Below are positions 42,861 to 53,300 of a DNA stretch of 64,000 bases, piece by piece (within the stretch, counting starts at the first letter, position 1; every line of letters begins with the position of its first letter). The position numbers were made by a program, and so were the translations under genes. The stretch comes from Cymbomonas tetramitiformis (lineage: Eukaryota; Chlorophyta; Pyramimonadophyceae; Pyramimonadales; Pyramimonadaceae). The stretch covers positions 1-64,000 of the forward strand of contig LGRX02033559.1 of assembly GCA_001247695.2 (NCBI GenBank). The letters are read 5' to 3'. The notes beneath the pieces are model-generated. The model made no database searches. It had not been told where the DNA came from and saw only the letters and a list, made by a program, of their open reading frames with translations.

Positions 42861-43454
42861 GTAATGTACCCCCTAGCATCCCTCTCTCCCAGCAGCGCCA
42901 CGACTGCGCAACACGTTTCATAGGGTGTAGCATATCGAGGGTTAAACGAAACACCTGACTGGCCAATTGAAGCATCTCGGTAAGTTTCTGTTTTTTTGTG
43001 ATGGGATTGGCCAATTTGGCAAATGCCATTGGCAAACTTTTGGCTGTGCTCACCCAAAGTCAGATAGATCCGCCATTGGGCAGGAGCTCTCCGTGGCTTG
43101 TATTCGGCCAATGCGGAGCTGTTGGGTGCTTGCCTGGGGCCTGCCCGACCCCGTGTACGCGGAGCTGTCTGCGGCATGGCTGGGGCCTGATTGTTCCACG
43201 GACGTGCCAGCGCTTCTATGGAACTCGGCTCGAGATCGGTTTGAGCGCTCACAAAGCTTGGATCGAGATTGCGAAGGCTGCTCCCTCTGCTGTCTCAGCC
43301 CGCACAGTCTCGGGCTGTGCGGCTGCCACAGTCCGACGTCTGAGATGGATTTTGGCCTGGAGGATGCGGTCAGGCCTGCAAGGGGCCGCCCTCCCACTGG
43401 CACTTCTCACCCGCCGGGCTCGCAAAGCGGCGCTGAGAGGCGGCGAGGCGCTCT

Positions 43455-43760
43455 GCGGGAGCTCCTGATGGGGGGGCGAGGCGCTCTGCGGGAGCTGCTG
43501 ATGGGGGCGGCGCCTGCGGAGCTGGGCTGATGGGGGCGCGCTGTGGGAGCTGATGGGGGTGAGGGAGCTGCTGATGGGGGCGGCGCTCTGCGGGAGCCGC
43601 TGATGGGGGGGCGAGGCGCTCTGTGGGAGCTCCTGATGGGGGCGGCGCTCTGCGGGAGCTGCTGATGGGGGGGCGAGGCGCTCTGCGGGAGCTCCTGATG
43701 GGGGGGCGAGGCGCTCTGCGGGAGCTCCTGATGGGGGGGCGAGGCGCTCTGCGGGAGCAG
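43455..43760. repeat. ~33 bp G-rich minisatellite ending at a splice acceptor
   Basis: Unit GGCGAGGCGCTCTGCGGGAG followed by CTCCTGATGGGGGG, about nine degenerate copies. The last unit reads CTCTGCGGGAGCAG and supplies the acceptor AG of exon F at 43759-43760. Confidence 0.9.
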
Positions 43761-43825
43761 GGGCTCTCGGCGGAGTGCTGGCGATGCGCGACGTGAGGAA
43801 GAATCGATACATTGAGTTGATGACG
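43761..43825 (+). CDS. Potassium channel exon F: S6 end and C-linker start
   Basis: 65 bp that join in phase 1 to exon E to give YIIG-ALGGVLAMRDVRKNR and YIELMT. Donor GTGCCT at 43826, phase 0. This was too short to stand out alone. Phase, splice sites and the fit to the C-linker (RKNRYxELMxELNCFM) support it. Confidence 0.82.
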
Positions 43826-44104
43826 GTGCCTTCCTTCTGCCCGCCTTTGTTCTGCCGTCGTCGTTCTTCTTGCCGCAAGGGGGTTGCTCGCGCGGTGCCT
43901 GACGGCTCCCCCGGAGGGTGTCCACCCGGGAGCTGTGCTCGGGGGGGAATTGCTGCGAATCGAAGCGGGCGGGGGGACCAATCATATGCAACCGATTTGT
44001 AGCACAGGACGTATGTTCGGGGAGGGGGGTCGGCGAGTAGGATGGTGACATGAGGTACATGCCTGCGGGGAGTGAGGGGGGGGTTGGGTTGCGCGGTCTC
44101 ACAG

Positions 44105-44176
44105 GAGCTCAACTGCTTTATGGATGAGTGCAAGTTTCCTATTGGGTTTCGGCTGAGGCTTCGGGAGTATTTCCGG
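44105..44176 (+). CDS. Potassium channel exon G: C-linker
   Basis: 24 codons, ELNCFMDECKFPIGFRLRLR and EYFR, between acceptor TCTCACAG and donor GTGAGC. Phase 0. Matches the helical C-linker between S6 and the cyclic-nucleotide-binding domain. Confidence 0.88.
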
Positions 44177-44404
44177 GTGAGCTTTTGCCACAAGTGCCTG
44201 GCCGTTTCTGTGTGGTGTCCGCAGGTGGGTCGAAGACCCTGTACATTGACCTCGCGTAGATGGGGCCCCCACCTCCGCATGCCTTGGATCCTGCCTCGTG
44301 TCGGGCCTGTACGGTGTGGGCCGGGCAAGGAGCGGCAGGGAGGTGCTGATGCAGCGTGAGGGAGCTCAGAGGCCGCGGTGGTGGGAGTGGGTGGAGGGGA
44401 GCAG

Positions 44405-44681
44405 TACCGGTTCACCAGCACCGACGTGAAACATTACCACAAGGTGCTTCAGGCCTTGTCGCCGAAGCTGCGTGGGGAGGTGTCGATGTTAGCGGACAAC
44501 CAGTGGATCAAGCAGGTGGAGCTGTTCAGGAATTGTCCGCAGAAGTTTCTGGTGGAGGTGGCGATGCGGATCTCGCAGCAGACATACCCGCCTCTCGAGA
44601 GCATCTTCAACGAGGGGGACGAGGCGGACACCATGTTCGTGGTGAAGAAGGGCTTGCTGCTGTTTGAGGGAAAGATCTACC
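44405..44681 (+). CDS. Potassium channel exon H: C-linker end and first half of the cNMP-binding domain
   Basis: YRFTSTDVKHYHKVLQALSP, then LRGEVSMLADNQWIKQVELF, FLVEVAMRISQQTYPPLESI and NEGDEADTMFVVKKGLLLFE. The pattern LxxxLRxEV ... VxLF ... YPPxExIxxEGDxAxxMFxxxxG is the start of a cNBD beta-roll. Donor C-GTAGGT at 44682, phase 1. A longer reading through 44770 is open but leaves the family. Confidence 0.88.
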
Positions 44682-44802
44682 GTAGGTGGGATTCACTGAA
44701 AGACGAATCTCTCTACCAGGTGTCAATACATGAGGTGCGTCCTCCCTGCCTCATCCCCCACTGTCTCTGAGACACCCATTGCTGATTGAGAAGAATTGCT
44801 CC

Positions 44803-45039
44803 TTATGCACCTCCCCACCAGTGGATGGCCACAAATAAGAATAACCATACAACATCTACAAATTGCCAATACCAAGCGACTGCTTCAAAACCAAAATGGT
44901 GTTTTTTAGTAAAATGAAAGCTTAATTGACGTCCTAAACAAACAGTTGAAAAAATAGTTCCAAAAAAAACGTGGAAACCATGAAAACCTGTAGCTAGAAA
45001 GAAACAAGAACCATAAACACTATCAGCAATAGCAGATGT
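44803..45039 (-). pseudogene. cox3: Nuclear mitochondrial insertion: 3' end of cox3
   Basis: The minus strand encodes [60 protein letters not shown] and [13 protein letters not shown], then TAA at 44803-44805. This is the C-terminal third of cytochrome c oxidase subunit 3, with the conserved GFHGFHV and HHFGFEA...WYWxFVDVVW helices. It is AT-rich inside a GC-rich intron, on the opposite strand to the channel gene, truncated at about 45039 and without a promoter. The frame is fully intact, so the transfer is recent. Standard code suffices (W is TGG). Confidence 0.88.
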
Positions 45040-45129
45040 GCCCTCCCTCCCCTAGCCCCCCTGCACTATGCGTGAGGCGCCCCTGCACCAGGTGTGCGCT
45101 TTCCTTTGCTACTCACTATTTTATTTCAG

Positions 45130-45332
45130 AGATGAGCAACATCTCTCCCCCTCCCTGCCGAGGAACAGTCGCGTGGCAGGGAGAGATAGTGCGACTTGGG
45201 AAGGATGATACAGCTCGAGGGAGGGGTTGCCTGGCGGCGCAGGATCGGTGTGTCACCATCACATTTGCCGACGTGTGGATGATTCAAAAAGATTCCCTGG
45301 ATGAGGTGGTGGCCAAATTCCCGCCAATTTTG
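45130..45332 (+). CDS. Potassium channel exon I: second half of the cNMP-binding domain
   Basis: Strong acceptor TTTTATTTCAG. Two bases complete the split codon from exon H (C+AG), then MSNISPPPCRGTVAWQGEIV, RLGKDDTARG and RCVTITFADVWMIQKDSLDE with VVAKFP. The last block is the C-helix region of cNBDs. The residues that usually grip the cyclic nucleotide phosphate (FGE...RxA) are not clearly conserved, so ligand binding is doubtful, as in many EAG-type channels. Donor GTGGGG at 45333, phase 0. Confidence 0.82.
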
Positions 45333-45700
45333 GTGGGGTTCCTCTCTCCCCCCCCTCTCCTTCTTCGCTTTGAGCCTTCTCTGCACCACTCAAAGGTCAT
45401 CATCATGCCCCTGCCCCCCTCTCTGTCCTTGTTTTATCATCTTGGCATGGTCTTTGTTCTCACTCTCAATCACTTTTTCACTTCAGATCTTGCCCTACCA
45501 TCTTTGCGCCATCATTTTGGTGCCATCGACTTGGAATATCGCACCCATGGCATCAGGCTTTGCTGTCCGTCTTCATCTATTTGCTGTTGCACTGCCATCT
45601 TTGATTGCATCGCTGCTCATTTTGTCCAACTCTTTCTGCAACTGCGTGCTGTCATATTCCTTACCAACGGCGGCCTGTGGTGGCGGCGCGACTCCCTCAG

Positions 45701-45745
45701 AAGCAATTGCGCTGGAACTCTTTGAAAAAGCTCTTCCGGCGAGAG
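45701..45745 (+). CDS. Potassium channel exon J: short basic helix
   Basis: KQLRWNSLKKLFRRE between acceptor CTCCCTCAG and donor GTGCCC, phase 0 at both ends. It follows KFPPIL as expected for the post-cNBD basic segment. Only 45 bp, supported by phase and position. Confidence 0.6.
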
Positions 45746-46009
45746 GTGCCCCACAGTCCCGCCTCCCCTTCCACCCCCCCTGCTGCTATCCCTCCTTCAC
45801 TCCAGCATTCCGCATTCAAAGCATTTACATCACATTTTGATTTTTTTCCATCTTCGGAACCGCTTCCATCTTCCCAACTTGTGGGCTATTTCTTCACGCG
45901 AGTGTTTTTGGATTCATTGGGTGTAGGATGAGCTGTTACACTATTTTCAGGCGCGCAGCCCCAGCTCTCAGATGACATGAATTCTCAATCTCAATCCGGG
46001 CTACAGAGG
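45746..46009. other. Channel intron, pyrimidine-rich
   Basis: Intronic. Several short ORFs, none supported. Confidence 0.4.
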
Positions 46010-46838
46010 AAGCCTGGGTGTGTGTATGCTTATCCTTGCGACTCCTTTGGCACCCCGTAGCCACAGGAGACTGCACTATGTACCCACGCCGGGGATCAAA
46101 GGATTCAGCACACACTTCGGGACACTCATCCGGATTCTCCGGAGCTCACTAGTGAAGAATGGGACCCCCTAAGCCTCGCTGAGCCACCCGAGCCCCTCTG
46201 CATCTGCACCGCCAGCGCACTGCCGCCTTGTGCCTGAAGCCGGTTCATCCCTGCCCCCCGATCTGCGCGAGCCATATCTCCACCACCAAGCCCACGCGCA
46301 AGACCACCCCTCTGCTCCCTGAGCCTCACTGGGCCACCTGAGCCCCTCTGCGGCTGTCCTGCCGGCGCACTGCTGCTGTGTCTCTGGAGCCGGCTCACCT
46401 CCGCCAATCGAGCCACCCCTCCACCACCAAGCCCACACCCCACATCACCCCGCTGCCCCCTACAGCCTGGTCTCAAGAGAGCTTGCCCACCCACGCCACG
46501 GCCAGAATGCCCAAGCGCTGTCCCAAGGGGCTGAGAATGATAAACTGGGTTGCCCTCATCCAAACTTGCGCATCCGCCACCGACTTGCGCCTGTAGCCCT
46601 CTACCTCCAGCACTAACTCCACATGTCTGGAGCCCTTGCGCTGATTGCCTGGGTGTGTGTGTGTGTGTATGCCGTTCGGTGTGTATGCTTATCCTTGGAC
46701 CGACTCCTTTGGCACCCCGTAGCCACAAAAGACCTGCTGCACTATGTGCCCACGCCGGGGATCAAAGGATTCAGCACACACTTCGAGACACTTATCTGGA
46801 TTCTCCGGAGCTTACTAGTGAAGAATCGGAACCCCTAA
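46010..46838. repeat. Intronic duplication of a ~140-170 bp block, with Pro-rich low-complexity DNA between copies
   Basis: GTGTATGCTTATCCTTG...GCACCCCGTAGCCAC...GCCGGGGATCAAAGGATTCA...ACTAGTGAAGAAT at 46020-46160 is repeated at 46680-46830 with a few transitions. Within 46170-46490, GAGCCACC(C/T)GAGCCCCTCTGC recurs three times. The copia element sits inside the second copy, and the interrupted sequence resumes at 54792. One frame of the block is protein-like, but I cannot fix an exon. Confidence 0.75.
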
Positions 46839-47249
46839 TTTTGGAATTCAGAGTCGGGTAATTTGCAAAAGCAAGTGCTAACTTTCATTATCAAAAGATA
46901 TACCAGTTCGCAGCTCGAAACGCCACGAACATTTGCGCGCCATCATTACTGATTGGCCAGTCTAAGTGAAAGTTCGCTATTTAGTTAGTTATGACGTGCC
47001 ACTGCCAAGTTCATAACGACTGCAGTGACACGTCTGCGATGGGCCGTGAACTATTACACACTGTGTCTTGCCGATGGTCATCATGTGATCCAACGGCCAC
47101 GATTAGTTCAGCAGATCTAGATCTAGATCTAAGGGTTTCATAGGGTTTCTTCAGGGTTTCTTCAGGGTTTGATCATCCTGACTGCTGTACAGGGCCTAGA
47201 CAGTCATGCTTTACATCAAACTGACCAGCAGACACTGCAGATTCCAACA
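46839..47249 (-). repeat. 3' LTR of the copia element
   Basis: 411 bp. In the element's sense it begins TGTTGGAATC and ends GAATTCCAAAA, so the usual terminal CA is AA. It contains AGATCTAGATCTAGATCT and several AGGGTTTC tracts. Confidence 0.93.
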
Positions 47250-47382
47250 CCCCTTCTAAAGGGTGGCTGTCTAGTTGTCCTACTGCCAGTTCTTGGGAAT
47301 GGTGCCCCTTCAGTCAGCAATGCCCAGTTCTTGGGATGGTGCCCCTCCAGCTCCAGTCTTTAGGATGGTGCCCCTTCAGTCT
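47250..47382 (-). other. Copia 3' untranslated region with polypurine tract
   Basis: In sense, AGAAGGGG lies directly before the 3' LTR (47250-47257) and is the likely polypurine tract. Upstream, three copies of a ~40 bp motif (GGGGCACCATCCCAAGAACTG) fill the space to the stop codon. Confidence 0.75.
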
Positions 47383-50300
47383 TCAGTGGTCTCCACGAGG
47401 CAGGTTCATGATACCCAGTCGCTCTCGGTGTACACGAAATATAGGGAGTGCCAGGGGCTTGGTCATGATGTCAGCGGTGTTGTCATCAGTTCCAGTGTAT
47501 AGCGCCTCTGTGTCCTTGGCCTTGACCAGCTCCCTGATGTACATGTTCCTGACCTCGATGTGCTTGGACCTGGAGTTGTTCACGTAGTTGGTGGCCAGGT
47601 GAATAGCTCCCTGGTTGTCACAGTACATGGGCACTGGCCTGCATATGTCCACCAGGGAGTCCAGCACGTTGAGAACATACTTGACTTCACGAGCTCCCTC
47701 AGACATAGCGATGATCTCGGCCTCGGTAGTGGATAGGGACACGCTCTTCTGGATCATGGACGAGAAGATAACCAGACTCCCACATAGGAATACTGCAATA
47801 CCAGAGGTGCTCCTTCTGGTTACCTTGCACCCAGCATAGTCGGAGTCAGTGTAGATAGATAGGGGCAAGGGCCTGCTTGGTCCAGTACCACCCCCCCCAG
47901 GCACTGAAGCAGTGCGCAGCACCAGCTCGTAGTCCTTGGTGCCCTTCAGGTACCTCACCACCTGCTTCAGGGCCATGAAGTGCTCTGGACCATACGTGGT
48001 GCAGAACCTCGAGAGAACTGATACTGCCGCCATTATGTCAGGCCGGCTGCAGCGAGCCACCCACTGCAGCTGCCCCAGGAGAGCCCTGTAGGGCATAGCC
48101 CCCTTGCCATCAGCAGGATCCAGTGCAGTGCCAGGTGACATCGGCAGGCTCGCTGGCTTGGCATCATCCAGGCCATAGGTACTGATGATCTGGGTGATAT
48201 AACCAGACTGGCATAGGTATGCTGTGTCACTCCCCCAGCGCACCCCGATGCCCATGACCAAGTCCAACACTCCAAGGTCTTTGCATGCATACTGCGCATG
48301 GAAGGATGACACAAAAGTATCATACCAGGACTTGTCGTTGGTGGCCACCAGATAGTCATCGACATAGGCCAAGATGATCACCTGGAGAGTGGAGTCCCGG
48401 ATGAAGTACAGGCATGGCTCCACGTCACTTCTCTGCATTCTGGGGTCATACACCATGATGAATGCATCTGAGGTGTCGAACCACTCCTTACCCGCCTGCT
48501 TGAGTCCATACACAGCTTTCAGTAGCTTGGCACATCTGTGCCCCCCATAATCCAGTCCTCGGGGAAGGCGCACATACAGGTCCTCCTCGAGCACGGAGTT
48601 CAGGAAAGCAGTGTCCACGTCCATGTGGTACACTGTGAGGCCCAGGTTGAGGGCGAGGGTAATGACAACTCTCACAGAGGACAGCTGGGTGCACGGGGCG
48701 AAGGTATCGTAGTAGTCCACGCCATACTCTTGCTTGTTCCCTCGCACACACACTCTGCTTTTCCTCTTCAGCAGCTCCCGGTTCTTGTCCAACTTCACCT
48801 TGAGGACCAGAGACATCTCCAGCAGCTTCACTCCAGTTGGCACGTCCCCCTCGTCCAGCATCTGCAGAGCCCCCTTGATCTGCACGAGCGCCTCCAACTC
48901 ATCTTGAATGGAGCTGAGCCACTCAGCACAGTCAGGCGCAGTCAACACCTGGGCATGAGATCTCGGCTCAGTGACCCCTACAGGCAGCAGGGCTTCCTGC
49001 GCGGCTGGTGTCCCAGTTGCCTGCACACCAAGGCAAGTGTGTGTGGGTGGAAATCGAACTTCTCCATCAGGTAGGTCCAAAATGGTGAAGTTGGTGAGGA
49101 GCACCAAGCAGTAGGGCTGGGCATGTGGCCCAAGCGCACGTCCACACACCATGGCTTCCTCATAGTCCCCCTTCCCAGTCACAGCACGCACCTCGGTGAA
49201 CAGCGGATAGTGAGCGTTGATACTGCCATATGATGGGCAATCCTTCAATAGTGACAGCCGAGCATTGCCTGGCTTAAGATACGAGCTCAGACTCACCCAG
49301 CACACATCATCAGGGGTTTCCACCTTCACCACAGCCACAATCTCATCACTATCTTCAGGGATATACACACCCTGCTCCAGTACAACAGTCTCCAATAGTG
49401 TAGGCGGAGGATCTCTGTAGGGCGCATCCAGAGTGGTGGCCATGAAGTTGGTCTTGAGAGGGGTCACTGCAGAAGGGTCCCATGAAGTGATCACCTTACC
49501 CAGCGTGTCCAGCTTCTCCGAGAAGGTAACCATACCAGAGTTGACCACCTTTCCAGCGTCACAATCATACAGTAGATAGGCAGATGATACTTCTGAGTGT
49601 CCAACATATCTGATCTCACGTGCCCGGTTGCTGAGCTTGTGTTCACGGACCGTGGGGTCAATGAAGGGATAGGCCCTGCATCCAAATATCCGTAACTGGG
49701 ACAGGTCAGCGTGCTTCTTCCTGGTAAGGTAGTAGGATGAAGTCCACCCCAGAGACTTTCGGAACGTACGGTTGAGGATGTACACTGCATGGCGGGTGGC
49801 CAGAGGCCACATACTTGCACCAAACCCAGAGGTCAGCAGGAGCGCCCTGGCCATAGCTTGCACATCTCGGTGTGACCTCTCCACCCTCGCCTGGTTCTCA
49901 TGCAGGTACGGTGAGCCATGCCTCTGCTCAATCCCATGTTCCTCACAGAAGGCTGCAGTTTGTCCAGCTATCATAGTGCTGTCGCCATCGGTGTGGAGCA
50001 CCATGTGGTACTCACTGAACAGGCCCATGGTGCTCCTCAGGCGCTTCACCTCCTTCCGATATTGCTGGAAGGCCTTGAGGTAGTCCGACTTGACCTTCAG
50101 GTAGAAGATGGATATCCATGTAGTGCAGTCATCAACAAATAGTGCAAACCACCTGAACCCCCCAGCACTGACCCTGAAAGGTCCACAGGTATCTGACCAC
50201 ACAAGATTGCCCAGCTCCTTGGACAGCTCTCTCCCTGTGGGTTTCACAGTAGGCCGTATGGCTTTGGTCAGCCTGCAGGCAATGCACCTCTCGGGGCAAT

Positions 50301-53300
50301 GCTGCACGGGGCTGCCAGAGTACTGTGACTCAGTGATACTCATAGGGACACTTTGAGCGAACATGTGGTCAATAGGCTTGTCACCAATGTGGCCCAGCCT
50401 TACGTGTTGTAGCATCTTGATGTCAAGTCGCTCCGTAGTGTGCGAGTCCTTGAACAGCACCACCACTGGCCACTTGATGTCCTCGATCCACACACGATCC
50501 TCTCCACAGGGATCCAGGTTGGCTACATTATAGCATGACTCCCTTGGTGCAGAAAAGATCCTAGCACCAACAGGGTATTCATGAATGATGTCAAACTGAG
50601 AGACCAGACTCCACCAGCTCGCCGTAACCCATTTAGGTAATATGAACATGAACTTGGTGTTGGAGGGGTCTCTGGCGAAGTCAGCGAGGGCCTTCTGGAG
50701 ACACCGTAGAATAATGTCGTGGTCAAATGGCGGGTTCCCATAGCACTGCTTGCCAGCCCAGTCCTTATCAAAGCATGAGTCAGTGATGGTACAGTGATGC
50801 TCCAGGATGTGGTTGTCATCAGAGGAAAATAGCTCCAGGAGAAAAGGACCATGAGTAGTGAAGTGAGGCTTGGTGTCCTCAAATTTCCAGTCAGAACGGT
50901 CTCGTTGATCGTCAGTATGTGTCACAGCACAGGCTAGATGTGTATCCAGAGTGCTATATGTGTCTTCATGCATAATATACTGGTTGCCAACTCTGGCAAA
51001 GGAGAACACAACCCCCCCTTTGGATAAAGTTCTAGCCCCAAAGTCCACACGGAAACCTGCATCCTCCAGGGCCACCACAGATAAGAGGTTGAAGGGCTGC
51101 CCAGGTATGCAGTGCGTGTCCATGAACTGCAGCCCAACCACACGTCCAGACTCCACATCCCTCTTGGCAAAGGTCACTGAGCCACTGCCAGAGGAGTCCA
51201 CAGACTGACTCTGCACCACACTGAAAGTCTCACAGGCTGTAGTATCATAGTCCGCATTAAACATCCGGACAGAGTTGAAAATGTGCTTGGTGGCACCACT
51301 GTCAATAACAGCACTCTTGCCCCCAGCAGACCGAGTGCGACCGTCACCAGTACGCACACCACATGCCACCTGAGCATGGTGGAAATCCACCTCCTCGACG
51401 AGGCCATCACAGGCACCATCACAGCAGTCCTCACAGTTGTCCTCATAATAGTCACTGGGGAGCAGACCCACAGTGCAGAGGGGAACCCTGCAAGGCTGAG
51501 AAAGTAGTCCAGAGGCCCAATCATCAGAGGGGTCGTAACCCACTCCTTCAACGGGCTGCCCAAGGTCCACATAGTCCTCCTCCTCGTCTAAGTGCCCATG
51601 GTACACACCCTCCTCCTCCTCGTCAGAGTCAGAGGCATCCTCCAGATCCGGCAGAGAATCACCACAATCTGAGGCAGAGTCCGAACCTGAAGTGAGGTCA
51701 GGAACCTCGACAGCAGAGTCACTGCCAGGTAGCTCAGAGACAGAGAGAGGATCAGGCATACAGTTGTCCCCCATCGGGTGGTAAGACCAGGAATCCCGGT
51801 CTGCAAGAAGCTGATCATAATTAGGTGAACCCACCATGTCAGCAGAGCCAGAATCACCTGTCACTGGCCCCTCCTCCTCCTCGTCAGAGTCAGAGGCATC
51901 TTCCAAGTCTGGCAGGGGATCATCACCATCCGAGTCATAGTCCGAGCACTCATCGATACCCCACCCCTCATCGAGGGACAGCATGCCTGCATAGTGCTGC
52001 ACCACCCGTATCAAGGCTCTAGTGGCCTTCCCGAGCTCAGAGGCCCAGCTGTGCAGGTCTGCAAGCGAGGTGCGCACCATCACGGACTCCAGCTTCAGCA
52101 ATATATCCATGTCATCTGTAAGCTGCCTGATGAGATTGCGCTGGTAGAGGATCACCCCGAGACTGACAGTACATTCAACACCACGAGGAAGGGTAGTGCC
52201 CCTGTCAAGTATGTCACAAGCACGAAGGAATATCTCCACAGTCCCAGCCATCATGATAGAGTGCCACTGCTGCAATTCAGGCTTGAACCACAATTGCCTG
52301 GGGGATATCTGAAAAATGCCACCCAGGTGTTGATCACGTCCACAATCCCACTGGGCCTGTGTCCTCTTCAGACGAGCCTTGTCAGGGAAGAAGGCAGTAA
52401 GCACATCAATGTAGACCCACGAGTCATACACAGGCACAACCTCGGCGCCGTGAGAATGCTTGTTGGGGACGTAGCAGTGGTGCTTCCTCCTGGTCCTGCG
52501 AGGAGGGCACCCCACTGAAGGCAATTCCACACAAGGTGCACCCACAGTGCCCCCACTGCCCTCGGTGTCTCCACCAGTGGTGTGGGACACAATGAGCTCA
52601 GGGTCGCTCACGTCCGCCAGCACAGAGTAGTAATTGAACACTGGGACCCCACGTGGCTGGGGCTCCACAGGCACAGAGCCTCGACCACATATCCAATGCT
52701 CGCACAGGGTCGAACTGGAAGGCAGTGACCCAGAGATGCTGAGATTATCAGAGTGCTTCTCCGCCTCGCCAGTAGTGCAGGATATAACATTCTCACCTGA
52801 GTCTGAGCCGAGGGCAGAGTGTTCACCTTCCAGAAATTCACACAACGAGAACTCCTGGTACGTTGACAGCTGGCCCAAGGTCGGACAAGAGGTCAGCGAG
52901 CCAGAGATGCTATCACAACCAGATTCCAATAGCCCAGAACCGTAGTGACTGGCATATATATCTTCACCAGTCTCGTCCAGACCAGGGTGCAAGTCAGATG
53001 TACTCGCCTCCCGAATAGCGAAAGCGACCTCACCAGCTTCTTCCAGTCCAGGATAAAGCTCAGATTTCCCAGCTGCAGCGCCAAGATGTTCACCAGGCTT
53101 CGGTAAGCTACCATTCTTCTCGTAGTCAGCCACTCTCTTGAGAACCGCCTCCTTGGCGGTCGCCGTAGCCTTCTTGAGGAAAGCCTCCCTCTTCTCGACG
53201 TTCTTGATGAAACAGTCCTTAGCAGAGTGCCCGCGTCTGTGACACACAGGGCACGGTACCTTGACAGCCAGCTGCTTTCGCTTCCCCTCCTCCTGCTTAC

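Noticed and set aside
43249..44421. 390-codon minus-strand ORF with SAPPSGAPAERLAPP repeats
   Set aside because: It is the antisense of the G-rich minisatellite and of supported channel exons F and G.
46623..46838. Exon encoding HYVPTPGIKGFSTHFETLIW ahead of the copia element
   Set aside because: Protein-like, but it lies in a duplicated block where two frames look equally plausible and no splice phase fits exon J.
47116..47165. AGGGTTTC tracts in the copia LTRs as interstitial telomere
   Set aside because: Only three or four irregular copies inside an LTR, identical in both LTRs, so they are part of the element.
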